Shown here: piece after piece, positions 45,964 through 53,926 of the stretch
How positions within the stretch are numbered: position 1 is the first letter of the stretch
Layout: each line of letters begins with the position of its first letter
Assembly (NCBI GenBank): GCA_035633255.1
Contig: DASQFD010000034.1
Span: 1-57,714 of the forward strand
Length of the DNA: 57,714 nt
Direction of reading: 5' to 3'
DNA from: DASQFD01 sp035633255
GTDB taxonomy: Bacteria > Actinomycetota > Actinomycetes > Actinomycetales > Dermatophilaceae
Program-made: the position numbers and the translations under genes
The notes under the pieces: generated by a model
What the model was told of the DNA's origin: nothing
The model's database searches: none
Seen by the model: only the letters and a program-made list of their open reading frames with translations

Positions 45964-46404
45964 TCAGGAGTCGCCCCCCCGGCGAAAACGCGCGACGACC
46001 GCCTCGATGACCGGCAGGTCCGCGGCCAGCCAGGGCACGGCATACGGCTCCTCGCCGCTCACCCAGCGCAGCTCGTCGTGCTCCACCAGGGGAGCCGGCT
46101 CGCCCTCGGTGACACGGGCCATCAGGACCGTGGCCACGTAGCCCGTCCCGAGCGGCCAGCGGCCGCCCTCGAGCGGACCGGGCACCACGTCGCCGACCTC
46201 GACCCCCACCCCGAGCTCCTCGAGGAGCTCCCGGCGCAGGGCCGCCACCGGCTCCTCACCGGCGTCCACCTTGCCGCCGGGCAGCTCCCACCCGCCGGAG
46301 AGGTGCGCCGGCTCGGTGCGGCGCGCCGCCAGCAGCCGGGTGGGCCGCTCGAGGTCGTCGACGATCGCCGCCGCCACCACGTCGGTCACCGCGTCCTGCA
46401 GCAT
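45964..46404 (-). CDS. NUDIX hydrolase (MutT-like)
   Basis: A 146-aa pyrophosphohydrolase with the complete Nudix box, from GGKVDAGEEPVAALRRE to LLEELGV, including the REXXEE metal site. WELPGG and EHDELRWVSGEE are typical of MutT/8-oxo-dGTPase-type enzymes. Cytosolic. The ATG at 46404 has AAGGAGG at ideal spacing; TAGGCT (minus, 46471-46466) is a likely -10. It lies 13 bases upstream of typA and could be co-transcribed with that operon. Confidence 0.88.
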   Translation of the reverse strand: MLQDAVTDVVAAAIVDDLERPTRLLAARRTEPAHLSGGWELPGGKVDAGEEPVAALRRELLEELGVGVEVGDVVPGPLEGGRWPLGTGYVATVLMARVTEGEPAPLVEHDELRWVSGEEPYAVPWLAADLPVIEAVVARFRRGGDS

Positions 46405-46596
46405 GCCGCCTCCTTCGCCGTCTCCTCGTCGCGGGTCTCGCTTCGGTGACGATCCCGCCCAGACGAGCCTACGCGGCCGTTTGTCGCTATCGTCGGCGCA
46501 CCGCGGGGGGCGGCCGCCGCTCCCCGCACCACCAGCACACGCGTCGGCGCGGCCACTAGGAGCCGCGGCGGCCGTGGCGGCACAGGAGGAGAACGC

Positions 46597-48282
46597 ATGA
46601 CAACGAGGTCCAAGCGGCGCCTGACGCCGGTCGTGGCGCTGACCACGGTGGCGCTGGCCCTGAGCGCCTGCGCGCAGTCCGAGCGCGAGGAGGGCTCGAG
46701 CGAGGCCACCGGGGCGACGGACACCAACTCCACCTTCACCTTCGGCGCCGCCGGAGCCCCCGAGGTCTTCGACCCGTTCTACGCCTCGGACGGTGAGACC
46801 TTCCGGGTCACCCGCCAGCTGATGGAGGGCCTGGTCGGCATCAAGCCGGGCACCGCGGACCCGATCCCCAGCCTGGCGGAGAGCTGGGAGCCGTCCGCCG
46901 ACGGCAAGTCGTGGACGTTCAAGCTGCGCACCGGGGTGAAGTTCACCGACGGCGAGGCGTTCGACGCGGCGGCCGTGTGCAGCAACTTCGAGCGGATGTT
47001 CGACCAGAACGAGGTGGCCGCGGCGGGGCCCGCGGAGTACTGGGCCTACACCATGGGCGCGTTCAAGAGCGACGCCGCGAACGCGCTCTACCAGGGCTGC
47101 GAGGCCAAGGACGCGTCGACCGTCGTGCTGAGCATCAGCCGGCCGACGTCGAAGTTCCCGGTGGCCCTGGCCCTGGACGCCTTCTCCATGCAGTCGCCGA
47201 AGGCACTCACGGCGGGGGACGCGAACAACGTCAAGAAGGCGGGTGAGGGCTTCACCTACCCCGCCTACGCGAAGGCCCCCGTCGGGACCGGGCCCTACAA
47301 GCTGGAGAAGTACGACGAGGCGAACAAGACCGTCACCATCGTGCGCAACGAGGACTACTGGGGCGAGAAGGCGAAGAACGCCAAGGTCGTCTTCAAGATC
47401 ATCCCCGACGAGAGCACCCGCCGGCAGGAGCTGAAGGCGAAGAGCATCGACGCCTACGACCTGCCCAACCCGGTGGACTGGAAGGGCCTGGAGGGCGAGG
47501 GCAACACGGTCGCCGTGCGCCCGGCGTTCAACATCCTCTACGTGGGGCTGAACCCGGAGAAGAACGCGAAGCTGAAGGACGCCAAGGTCCGCCAGGCGCT
47601 CTACGCCGCGCTCAACCGTGACCAGCTGGTCAAGACCCAGCTGCCCGAGGGCGCGAGCGTCGCGACGCAGTTCATGCCGGAGACGGTCTCCGGCTACAAC
47701 ACCTCGCTCAAGCCCACCGCGTACGACCCGGCGAGGGCCAAGGCGCTGCTCAAGGAGGCCGGGGCGGAGGGCATGACGCTGACCTTCGCCTACCCCTCGG
47801 AGGTCAGCCGGCCGTACATGCCCGACCCGCAGAAGATCCACGAGGCGCTGCGCTCCGACCTCGAGGCGGTCGGGATCAAGGTCAACGTGGTCACCAAGCC
47901 GTGGAACGGTGGCTACCTCGACGGGGTCGACAACGGCCTCTTCGACGCGTGGCTGTTGGGCTGGACCGGCGACTACAACTCCGCCGACAACTTCATCGGG
48001 ACGTTCTTCGGCAACTACGAGTCCAACGACTTCCACACCAAGGCGCAGACGTTCGGCAAGCAGCTCGCCGACGACCTGGCCAAGGCGGACGCGACGGTCG
48101 ACGAGAAGGCGCGGAACACGGAGTACGAGCGGATCAACCAGCAGATCATGGAGGACTACCTCCCCGGTCTGGCCATCAGCCACTCCCCGCCCGCGCTCGC
48201 GGTGAGCGCCGAGGTCAAGGGACTGGTGCCCAGCCCGCTCACCGCCGAGGAGTTCAACACCGTCACGGTGTCCGGCAAGTGA
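46597..48282 (+). CDS. Peptide ABC transporter substrate-binding lipoprotein (DppA-like)
   Basis: Family 5 extracytoplasmic binding lipoprotein of 561 aa feeding the DppBCDF-like genes downstream. Signal and lipobox end ALALSAC near residue 24. Family landmarks are LAESWEPSADGKSWTFKLR, VRNEDYWG and LGWTGDYNSADNF. CACAGGAGGAGAACGC before the ATG is a strong ribosome site; TATCGT at 46488-46493 is a possible -10. The region from here to 51.5 kb contains no copy of the recurrent 8-mer CGGCATAC. Peptide specificity cannot be read. Confidence 0.9.
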   Translation: MTTRSKRRLTPVVALTTVALALSACAQSEREEGSSEATGATDTNSTFTFGAAGAPEVFDPFYASDGETFRVTRQLMEGLVGIKPGTADPIPSLAESWEPSADGKSWTFKLRTGVKFTDGEAFDAAAVCSNFERMFDQNEVAAAGPAEYWAYTMGAFKSDAANALYQGCEAKDASTVVLSISRPTSKFPVALALDAFSMQSPKALTAGDANNVKKAGEGFTYPAYAKAPVGTGPYKLEKYDEANKTVTIVRNEDYWGEKAKNAKVVFKIIPDESTRRQELKAKSIDAYDLPNPVDWKGLEGEGNTVAVRPAFNILYVGLNPEKNAKLKDAKVRQALYAALNRDQLVKTQLPEGASVATQFMPETVSGYNTSLKPTAYDPARAKALLKEAGAEGMTLTFAYPSEVSRPYMPDPQKIHEALRSDLEAVGIKVNVVTKPWNGGYLDGVDNGLFDAWLLGWTGDYNSADNFIGTFFGNYESNDFHTKAQTFGKQLADDLAKADATVDEKARNTEYERINQQIMEDYLPGLAISHSPPALAVSAEVKGLVPSPLTAEEFNTVTVSGK

Positions 48283-48316
48283 CCGAGCGGGTCCGCTGAC
48301 GCACAGCTGACCCGAA

Positions 48317-48356
48317 GGCCGGTGGCCGCCCCGGGAAGCCGGGGCGGCCACCGGCC
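48317..48356 (+). terminator. Perfect 16-bp hairpin between binding protein and permease genes
   Basis: GGCCGGTGGCCGCCCC (48317-48332) pairs perfectly with GGGGCGGCCACCGGCC (48341-48356) across an 8-nt loop. It lies inside the dpp operon and probably limits read-through, keeping binding protein in excess over permeases. Confidence 0.75.
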
Positions 48357-48374
48357 GCGAGCGAGGAGGGTGCG

Positions 48375-49385
48375 GTGCTGAGGTTCGTCGTGCGGCGGGT
48401 GCTCCAGCTCGTCGGGGTCGTCGTCGTGCTCTCGCTGCTGCTGTTCCTCTGGCTGCGCTCCCTGCCCGGCGGCACGGTGTCGGCGATCCTCGGCGACCGG
48501 GCCACCCCCGAGTCCCGAGAGCGGCTGACCAGGGCGCTCGGGCTCGACGAGCCGGTCTACGTCCAGTACTGGCGCTTCGTGACGCGCGCCGTCCGGGGGG
48601 ACTTCGGCGCCTCGACGGCCGTCCTCCCGGGAACCGACGCCTTCGACGTCTTCCTCGCCCGGCTCCCGGCGACGATCGAGCTGAGCAGCGTCGCCATCGT
48701 GCTCGCGATCGCCCTCGGGATCCCGCTGGGGTACGTCGCGGCGCGCCGGCGCGCGACCTGGTTCGACAACCTCTCCATCATCGGCTCGCTCGTCGGCGTC
48801 GCGGTCCCGGTGTTCTTCCTCGCCTTCCTGCTCAAGTACATCTTCGCGATCCGGCTGGGCTGGCTGCCGGTCTCGGGCCGGCAGAGCGGGGACGTCGACG
48901 CCACCCGGGTCACCGGCTTCTTCGTCCTCGACGGGATCCTCACCCGGGAGTGGGACGCGGCCTGGGACGCGATCCGACACCTCGTGCTGCCGGCCGTCGC
49001 GCTGGGCACCATCCCCTTCGCCGTGATCTTCCGCATCACCCGGGCGAGCGTCCTCGAGGTGCTCGACGAGGACTACGTCCGCACCGCGGAGTCCAAGGGG
49101 CTGACCGACCGCGTGATCCGTGGCCGCCACGTGCTCCGCAACGCCCTGCTGCCGGTCGTGACGACGATCGGGCTCCAGGTGGGGCTGCTGCTGTCCGGCG
49201 CGGTGCTCACCGAGCGCGTGTTCTCCTGGGGTGGCATCGGGCAGGCCCTCGCCGACGCGTTCACGAACCGTGACTACTCCGTGCTGCAGGTCCTCATCCT
49301 CGGTTCCGCCGTGATCTTCGTCGGCGTCAACCTCCTCGTCGACATCGCCTACGCGGTCATCGACCCGCGCGTGCGGGCGAGGTGA
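48375..49385 (+). CDS. Peptide ABC transporter permease (DppB-like)
   Basis: Inner-membrane permease of 336 aa with six segments. MLRFVVRRVLQLVGVVVVLSL is the typical DppB/OppB N-terminus. LGLDEPVYVQYWRFVTRAVRGDFG and the EAA-type loop DYVRTAESKGLTDRVIRGRH are conserved. The GTG at 48375 has GAGGAGGG upstream. Its stop overlaps dppC. Confidence 0.92.
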   Translation: MLRFVVRRVLQLVGVVVVLSLLLFLWLRSLPGGTVSAILGDRATPESRERLTRALGLDEPVYVQYWRFVTRAVRGDFGASTAVLPGTDAFDVFLARLPATIELSSVAIVLAIALGIPLGYVAARRRATWFDNLSIIGSLVGVAVPVFFLAFLLKYIFAIRLGWLPVSGRQSGDVDATRVTGFFVLDGILTREWDAAWDAIRHLVLPAVALGTIPFAVIFRITRASVLEVLDEDYVRTAESKGLTDRVIRGRHVLRNALLPVVTTIGLQVGLLLSGAVLTERVFSWGGIGQALADAFTNRDYSVLQVLILGSAVIFVGVNLLVDIAYAVIDPRVRAR

Positions 49386-50416
49386 GCCCTCCCGTGCCCG
49401 GACCCCTCGACACCCCCTACGCCCGTCGCCGCCGCCAGCGGATCGACGACCTCGCATCGACCGCTGGCGGGCCCGGCCCGGTCGGCGGTGGGCCACCGTC
49501 CGGGCGCGTCGCGGTGGCCGAGGCCGGCCGCGTCGAGGAGTCCCCCGGCGTCAGCCTCATCGCGAGCGCGTGGCGCCGGCTGCGCCGCGACCCGGTCTTC
49601 CTGCTCGGGCTGACCATCACCGTCCTCTTCGTCCTGCTCGCGGTCTTCGCGCCCCTGCTGGCGCCCCACGACCCCACCGAGCGCCTGCTCCTGGACCAGG
49701 TGCGCCCCCAGACCAACCCCATCCCGGCGGCCCAGCCCGGCTTCCCGCTCGGCGGGGACTGGGTGGGCCGCGACGTGCTGTCCCGGCTGATCGTCGGCAG
49801 CCGCCAGACGCTTCTCGTCGGGGTCACCGCGACGCTCGGCGGCCTGCTCGGGGGGCTGGTGCTCGGCACCCTGGCCGGGGCGCTCGCCGGCGGGGTGGAC
49901 GCGACCGTGATGCGGGCGGTGGACGTCATGCTCGCGATCCCCTCGCTCCTGCTGGCGGTGTCGATCTCGGCGCTGGCCACCCGCCCGAGCCAGTGGACGG
50001 TGATCATCGCGATCGCCGTGGTGAACGTGCCGATCTTCGCCCGGCTGCTCCGCGGGACGATGCTCGCCCAGCGCTCCAGCGACCACGTCCTCGCGGCCCG
50101 CGCCCTCGGGGTGCGCCGCAGCGCGGTGGTGTTCCGCCACATGCTGCCCAACTCCCTGGGACCCGTCATCGTCCAGGCCACGCTGGTCATCGCCGGGGCC
50201 ATCATCGACGCCGCGGCACTGTCCTTCCTGGGCCTGGGCAACCCCGACGACCGGCAGCCCGAGTGGGGCCAGATGCTGGGCAAGGCGCAGGAGTACATCG
50301 GCGACCACCCCAGCCTGGCGATCTGGCCCGCCTCGTGCATCATCGTCGTGGCGCTCGGCTTCACCCTCATGGGGGAGTCACTGCGCGAGGCGCTCGACCC
50401 CAAGAGCCGGAGGTGA
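49382..50416 (+). CDS. Peptide ABC transporter permease (DppC-like)
   Basis: Second permease, 344 aa. A polar N-terminus of about 60 residues precedes the first segment (FLLGLTITVLFVLLAVFAPLLA) and the OppC motif APHDPTERLLLDQ. The docking loop is HVLAARALGVRRSAVVFRHMLPN and LSFLGLGNPDDRQPEWGQML ends the family signature. GTG at 49382 overlaps dppB and the stop overlaps dppD, each by four bases. Confidence 0.92.
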   Translation: MSPPVPGPLDTPYARRRRQRIDDLASTAGGPGPVGGGPPSGRVAVAEAGRVEESPGVSLIASAWRRLRRDPVFLLGLTITVLFVLLAVFAPLLAPHDPTERLLLDQVRPQTNPIPAAQPGFPLGGDWVGRDVLSRLIVGSRQTLLVGVTATLGGLLGGLVLGTLAGALAGGVDATVMRAVDVMLAIPSLLLAVSISALATRPSQWTVIIAIAVVNVPIFARLLRGTMLAQRSSDHVLAARALGVRRSAVVFRHMLPNSLGPVIVQATLVIAGAIIDAAALSFLGLGNPDDRQPEWGQMLGKAQEYIGDHPSLAIWPASCIIVVALGFTLMGESLREALDPKSRR

Positions 50417-51504
50417 GCGCCGTGACCACGACCCCCGCGCCCAGCACCACCCGCCCCGCCATCGGAGGCGAGGAGCCCCTGCTCTCCGTGCGCGACCTCA
50501 CGGTCACCTTCGGCACCCGTGGCGAGGAGTCGTTCCTGGCCGTGGACGGCGTGGACTTCGACGTCCGTGCCGGCCAGACCGTCGGGCTCGTCGGGGAGTC
50601 CGGGTGCGGCAAGTCCGTGACCTCGCTGGCGATCATGGGGCTGCTCCCGGCGCGCGGCAACCGGGTGACCGGCACGGTCCGCTTCGACGGCACCGACCTG
50701 CTCGGCCTGTCCCCGTCCGAGATGCGGGACCGCCGAGGGCGCGACATCGCCATGGTGTTCCAGGACCCCCTGTCCTCGCTGAACCCGGTGGTCCCCGTCG
50801 GCCGGCAGGTGACCGAGGTGCTCGAGCGGCACCGGGGCATGTCGCGCAAGGCGGCCACCCCGGTGGCCCGCGACCTGCTGGACCGGGTCGGCATCCCGGA
50901 CCCGGACCGGCGGCTCAAGGACTACCCGCACCAGCTGTCCGGTGGGATGCGCCAGCGCGCGCTCATCGCCATCGCGCTGGCCTGTGCGCCCCGCCTGCTC
51001 ATCGCCGACGAGCCCACCACCGCCCTCGACGTGACGATCCAGGCGCAGATCCTGGCCCTGCTCAAGGACCTCGTGCAGGACACCGGCACCGCGCTGATGA
51101 TGATCACGCACGACCTCGGCGTCGTCGCCGGTCTCTGCGACGAGGTCAACGTGCTGTACGGCGGGCGGATCGTCGAGCGGGGCGAGCGCCACGAGCTCTT
51201 CGCCCGGCCGCGCCACCCTTACACCGTCGGGCTCCTGGACTCCATCCCCCGGCTCGACGCCCCCCGCGGTGAGCGCCTGACGCCGATCCCCGGGTCGGTC
51301 TCCGACAACCTCCCGTGGACGTCGGCGTGCTCGTTCGCGCCCCGCTGCCCCAACCGGCTCGAGGTCTGCACGCAGGTCAGCCCGGCACTGGAGGAGCACT
51401 TCGGGCGGGCCCTGCGGTGCCACAACCCAGTCGACCTCGATGCCGGGCCGCCGGTCGACGGACCGGCCGGCGGCGCCACGGACCCCGGCGCGGTGCCCCG
51501 GTGA
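50413..51504 (+). CDS. Peptide ABC transporter ATPase (DppD-like)
   Basis: Cytosolic ATPase of 363 aa. Walker A GESGCGKS, Q-loop VFQDPLSSLNP, signature LSGGMRQRALIA, Walker B LLIADEPTTALD and switch His ITHDLG are intact. The C-terminal oligopeptide/dipeptide domain has the four-Cys region CSFAPRCPNRLEVC...C that binds an Fe-S cluster or metal in some relatives. GTG at 50413 overlaps the dppC stop. Confidence 0.93.
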   Translation: MSAVTTTPAPSTTRPAIGGEEPLLSVRDLTVTFGTRGEESFLAVDGVDFDVRAGQTVGLVGESGCGKSVTSLAIMGLLPARGNRVTGTVRFDGTDLLGLSPSEMRDRRGRDIAMVFQDPLSSLNPVVPVGRQVTEVLERHRGMSRKAATPVARDLLDRVGIPDPDRRLKDYPHQLSGGMRQRALIAIALACAPRLLIADEPTTALDVTIQAQILALLKDLVQDTGTALMMITHDLGVVAGLCDEVNVLYGGRIVERGERHELFARPRHPYTVGLLDSIPRLDAPRGERLTPIPGSVSDNLPWTSACSFAPRCPNRLEVCTQVSPALEEHFGRALRCHNPVDLDAGPPVDGPAGGATDPGAVPR

Positions 51505-52670
51505 GCGCGGGCACGGCATACCCCGCGGGTCAGGCGAGCACGTCGGGGGCCGCCGCCCACGACGTCCTCCTGGACGTCCGCGGGCTCAAGGTTCACTTCC
51601 CGATCAAGCGCGGGGTGATCTTCGACACGACGATCGGCTACGTCTACGCCGTCGACGGGGTGGACCTGCAGATCCGGCGGGGCGAGACCTTTGGGCTGGT
51701 GGGCGAGTCGGGCTGTGGCAAGTCGACGCTCGGGCGGGCCATCCTCGCCCTGGAGCCGATCACCGCCGGGTCCGTGGCCTTCGGCGGGGTGGACATCGCG
51801 GCCCTGCAGGGGGAGGAGCTGCGCCGCCAGCGCAAGGACCTGCAGATGGTCTTCCAGGACCCGCTCTCGAGCCTGGACCCGCGGCAGTCCGTGGAGTCCC
51901 TCCTCGTCGAGGGCATGAAGGCGCACGGCATCGTCCGGGACGCCAGGGAGGCCGGGCCGCGGCTGCGCGAGCTGCTCTCGGCCGTGGGCCTGCCGGCGTC
52001 GTCCCTGCGGAAGTACCCGCACGAGTTCTCCGGCGGTCAGCGCCAGCGGATCGGCATCGCGCGCGCGCTCTCGGTCGACCCCCAGCTCATCGTCGCCGAC
52101 GAGCCGGTCAGCGCCCTCGACGTCTCGGTGCAGGCCCAGGTGATCAACCTCCTGGAGGACCTCCAGAAGGAGCTCGGGCTGACCTACCTCGTGATCGCGC
52201 ACGACCTCGCGGTGGTGCGGCACATCAGCGACCGGATCGCGGTGATGTACCTCGGGGCGCTCGCCGAGGAGGCCGACGCCGACGCCCTCTACGCCCGGCC
52301 GCTGCACCCCTACACCCGGGCGCTGATGTCCGCCGTCCCCGTGCCCGACCCCCTCGTCGAGGACCGCCGGGAGCAGATCCTCCTCACCGGTGACCTGCCC
52401 TCCCCGTCGAACCCCCCGAGCGGCTGCCGCTTCCACACCCGCTGCCCGTGGCGCCAGCCCACCCGCTGCGACGACGAGCGGCCCGAGCTGCGCACCGTGG
52501 CCCTGGAGGGCGTGCCGGGGGACCACCGGGTCGCGTGCCACTGGGCGGAGGAGATCGAGCGTGGCGAGCTGGTGGCGCACGAGGTCGAGCCGGTGGCCGT
52601 CAGGCCGGTGGACGGCGACGGCGCCCCGGAGGACCTGATCGGCCCCGCGTCCGTCTCCGAGGCCCTCTGA
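51501..52670 (+). CDS. Peptide ABC transporter ATPase (DppF-like)
   Basis: Second ATPase, 389 aa. VKGLKVHFP-type N-terminus (VRGLKVHFPIKRGVIF) is typical of DppF/OppF. Walker A GESGCGKSTLGR, signature FSGGQRQRIGIA, Walker B LIVADEPVSALD and switch His IAHDLAV are all present. Four-Cys region CRFHTRCPWRQPTRC plus a late Cys follows. GTG at 51501 overlaps dppD by four bases. It ends the operon; a GACCCGCGGGTC palindrome (52676-52687) follows but is weak as a terminator. Confidence 0.93.
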   Translation: MSAGTAYPAGQASTSGAAAHDVLLDVRGLKVHFPIKRGVIFDTTIGYVYAVDGVDLQIRRGETFGLVGESGCGKSTLGRAILALEPITAGSVAFGGVDIAALQGEELRRQRKDLQMVFQDPLSSLDPRQSVESLLVEGMKAHGIVRDAREAGPRLRELLSAVGLPASSLRKYPHEFSGGQRQRIGIARALSVDPQLIVADEPVSALDVSVQAQVINLLEDLQKELGLTYLVIAHDLAVVRHISDRIAVMYLGALAEEADADALYARPLHPYTRALMSAVPVPDPLVEDRREQILLTGDLPSPSNPPSGCRFHTRCPWRQPTRCDDERPELRTVALEGVPGDHRVACHWAEEIERGELVAHEVEPVAVRPVDGDGAPEDLIGPASVSEAL

Positions 52671-52764
52671 CTCGACCCGCGGGTCCCACGCCCGGCCCCA
52701 CGCCGCCTGGCGCCGGACCGATGCCGGCTGGACGCCGGGCCGGTCTTTCCGCGACGGTGGTGCC

Positions 52765-53073
52765 ATGAGCCGCCGACTGACCGACGAGGAGATCGACCGC
52801 CAGCTGGGGGACCTGCCGGGCTGGGCCCGCCGGGGCGAGGAGCTGGTCGCGACGCTGGAGGCGCCGGACTTCCCGGCGGCGATCCGCATCGTGGTCGAGG
52901 TCGCCGACGAGGCCGAGCAGATGAACCACCACCCCGACATCGACATCCGGTGGCGGCGGACCTCGTGGGCCCTGACGACGCACGACGCGGGCGGGCTGAC
53001 CCAGCTCGACGTCGAGCTGGCCCACCGGATCAGCGACGCCGCCCGCCGCCACGGCGCCGAGGTCCGTGGCTGA
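52765..53073 (+). CDS. 4a-hydroxytetrahydrobiopterin dehydratase (PCD/DCoH)
   Basis: Small cytosolic enzyme of 102 aa that dehydrates carbinolamine pterin. The active-site signature MNHHPDIDIRWR, followed by TTHDAGGLTQLDVELAHRI, is complete, including the three histidines. No pterin-dependent hydroxylase is in the window, so the biological substrate is open; PCD-like proteins also serve molybdopterin-linked roles. GACGGT six bases before the ATG is a weak leaderless -10. It overlaps the next gene by eight bases. Confidence 0.92.
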   Translation: MSRRLTDEEIDRQLGDLPGWARRGEELVATLEAPDFPAAIRIVVEVADEAEQMNHHPDIDIRWRRTSWALTTHDAGGLTQLDVELAHRISDAARRHGAEVRG

Positions 53074-53926
53074 GACGCCCGCGACCGGCTCGCCCCCTCG
53101 GGCACCTCGCGTGCTCGTCGTCCAGCACGAGGAGGCGGTGCCCCTCGGGCTGCTGGGCACCTGGTGGGCCGACGCCGGCCTCCGGCTCGACGTCCGGCGG
53201 GGCGACCTGGGTGACCCGGTGCCCCAGCGGCTCACCGACGCCCTCGACCCGGCGACGCGCGCGGCCCCGGCTGGCGTGGTCGTCCTGGGCGGCACCATGG
53301 GGGCGGCCGACGACGCCGACCACCCCTGGCTCCCGGCCACCCGGGCCCTGGTCCGCGACGCGCTGCGGTGCGGCGTGCCGCTCCTCGGCGTGTGCCTCGG
53401 CCACCAGCTCGCCGCGCTCGCCCTCGGCGGGGAGGTGCGCCGCAACCCCTCCGGCCGGACGATCGGCCCGGTGCCGCTGCGCCTGACCGCCGACGGGGCG
53501 GCCGACCCGCTGCTCGGGAGGACCGGCGACCCGGCCGTGGCCGGCGGACCGGTGCTCGCGCTGCACCACAACGACGACGTCGTGACCCGGCTCCCGGAGG
53601 GGGCGGTCCGGCTGGCGACGGCCCCCGACGGGAGCGTCCAGGCCGCCCGCTTCGGGCCGGTGGCGTGGGGCGTGCAGTTCCACCCCGAGGCGACGGTGGA
53701 GGTCTTCGCCGGCTGGCTCGGTGCCGCGGCGGCGGAGCCCGAGCGCCGGGCCCTGGTCGAGGCCGTCGGCGCGCTCGGGCCCGACCTGCGCCGTTGGTGG
53801 CGACCCCTCGCGGACCGGTTCGCCGCGCTGGGCGCCGACGGCACGGCATACCCCCGCGGTGGTCGGGACGCGACCGCCGGGCGCTCCTGGCGCTCCGGGC
53901 GCTCCTGGCGCTCCGGGCGCTCCTAG
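53066..53926 (+). CDS. Class I glutamine amidotransferase-like protein
   Basis: A 286-aa protein with a GATase1 domain: nucleophile elbow GVCLGHQLAALALGG, catalytic His-Glu in GVQFHPEATVE, and the oxyanion region VVLGGTMGAADD. Related proteins hydrolyse gamma-glutamyl bonds or act on GMP-synthase-like substrates; there is no synthetase partner. The last 14 residues (RSWRSGRSWRSGRS) come from an 18-bp tandem duplication and are probably a recent extension. The GTG at 53066 overlaps the dehydratase gene. The TAG stop shares a CTAG with the malQ stop on the other strand. Confidence 0.85.
   Translation: MAETPATGSPPRAPRVLVVQHEEAVPLGLLGTWWADAGLRLDVRRGDLGDPVPQRLTDALDPATRAAPAGVVVLGGTMGAADDADHPWLPATRALVRDALRCGVPLLGVCLGHQLAALALGGEVRRNPSGRTIGPVPLRLTADGAADPLLGRTGDPAVAGGPVLALHHNDDVVTRLPEGAVRLATAPDGSVQAARFGPVAWGVQFHPEATVEVFAGWLGAAAAEPERRALVEAVGALGPDLRRWWRPLADRFAALGADGTAYPRGGRDATAGRSWRSGRSWRSGRS
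53881..53926 (+). repeat. 18-bp x 2.5 tandem repeat forming the amidotransferase C-terminus
   Basis: GCGCTCCTGGCGCTCCGG occurs at 53881-53898 and 53899-53916, and a partial third copy ends in the stop codon. Confidence 0.85.

Noticed and set aside
46405..46596. Riboswitch in the divergent region before the peptide transporter
   Set aside because: Some GC-rich stems are possible, but no conserved riboswitch core is recognisable. A divergent promoter pair explains the gap.
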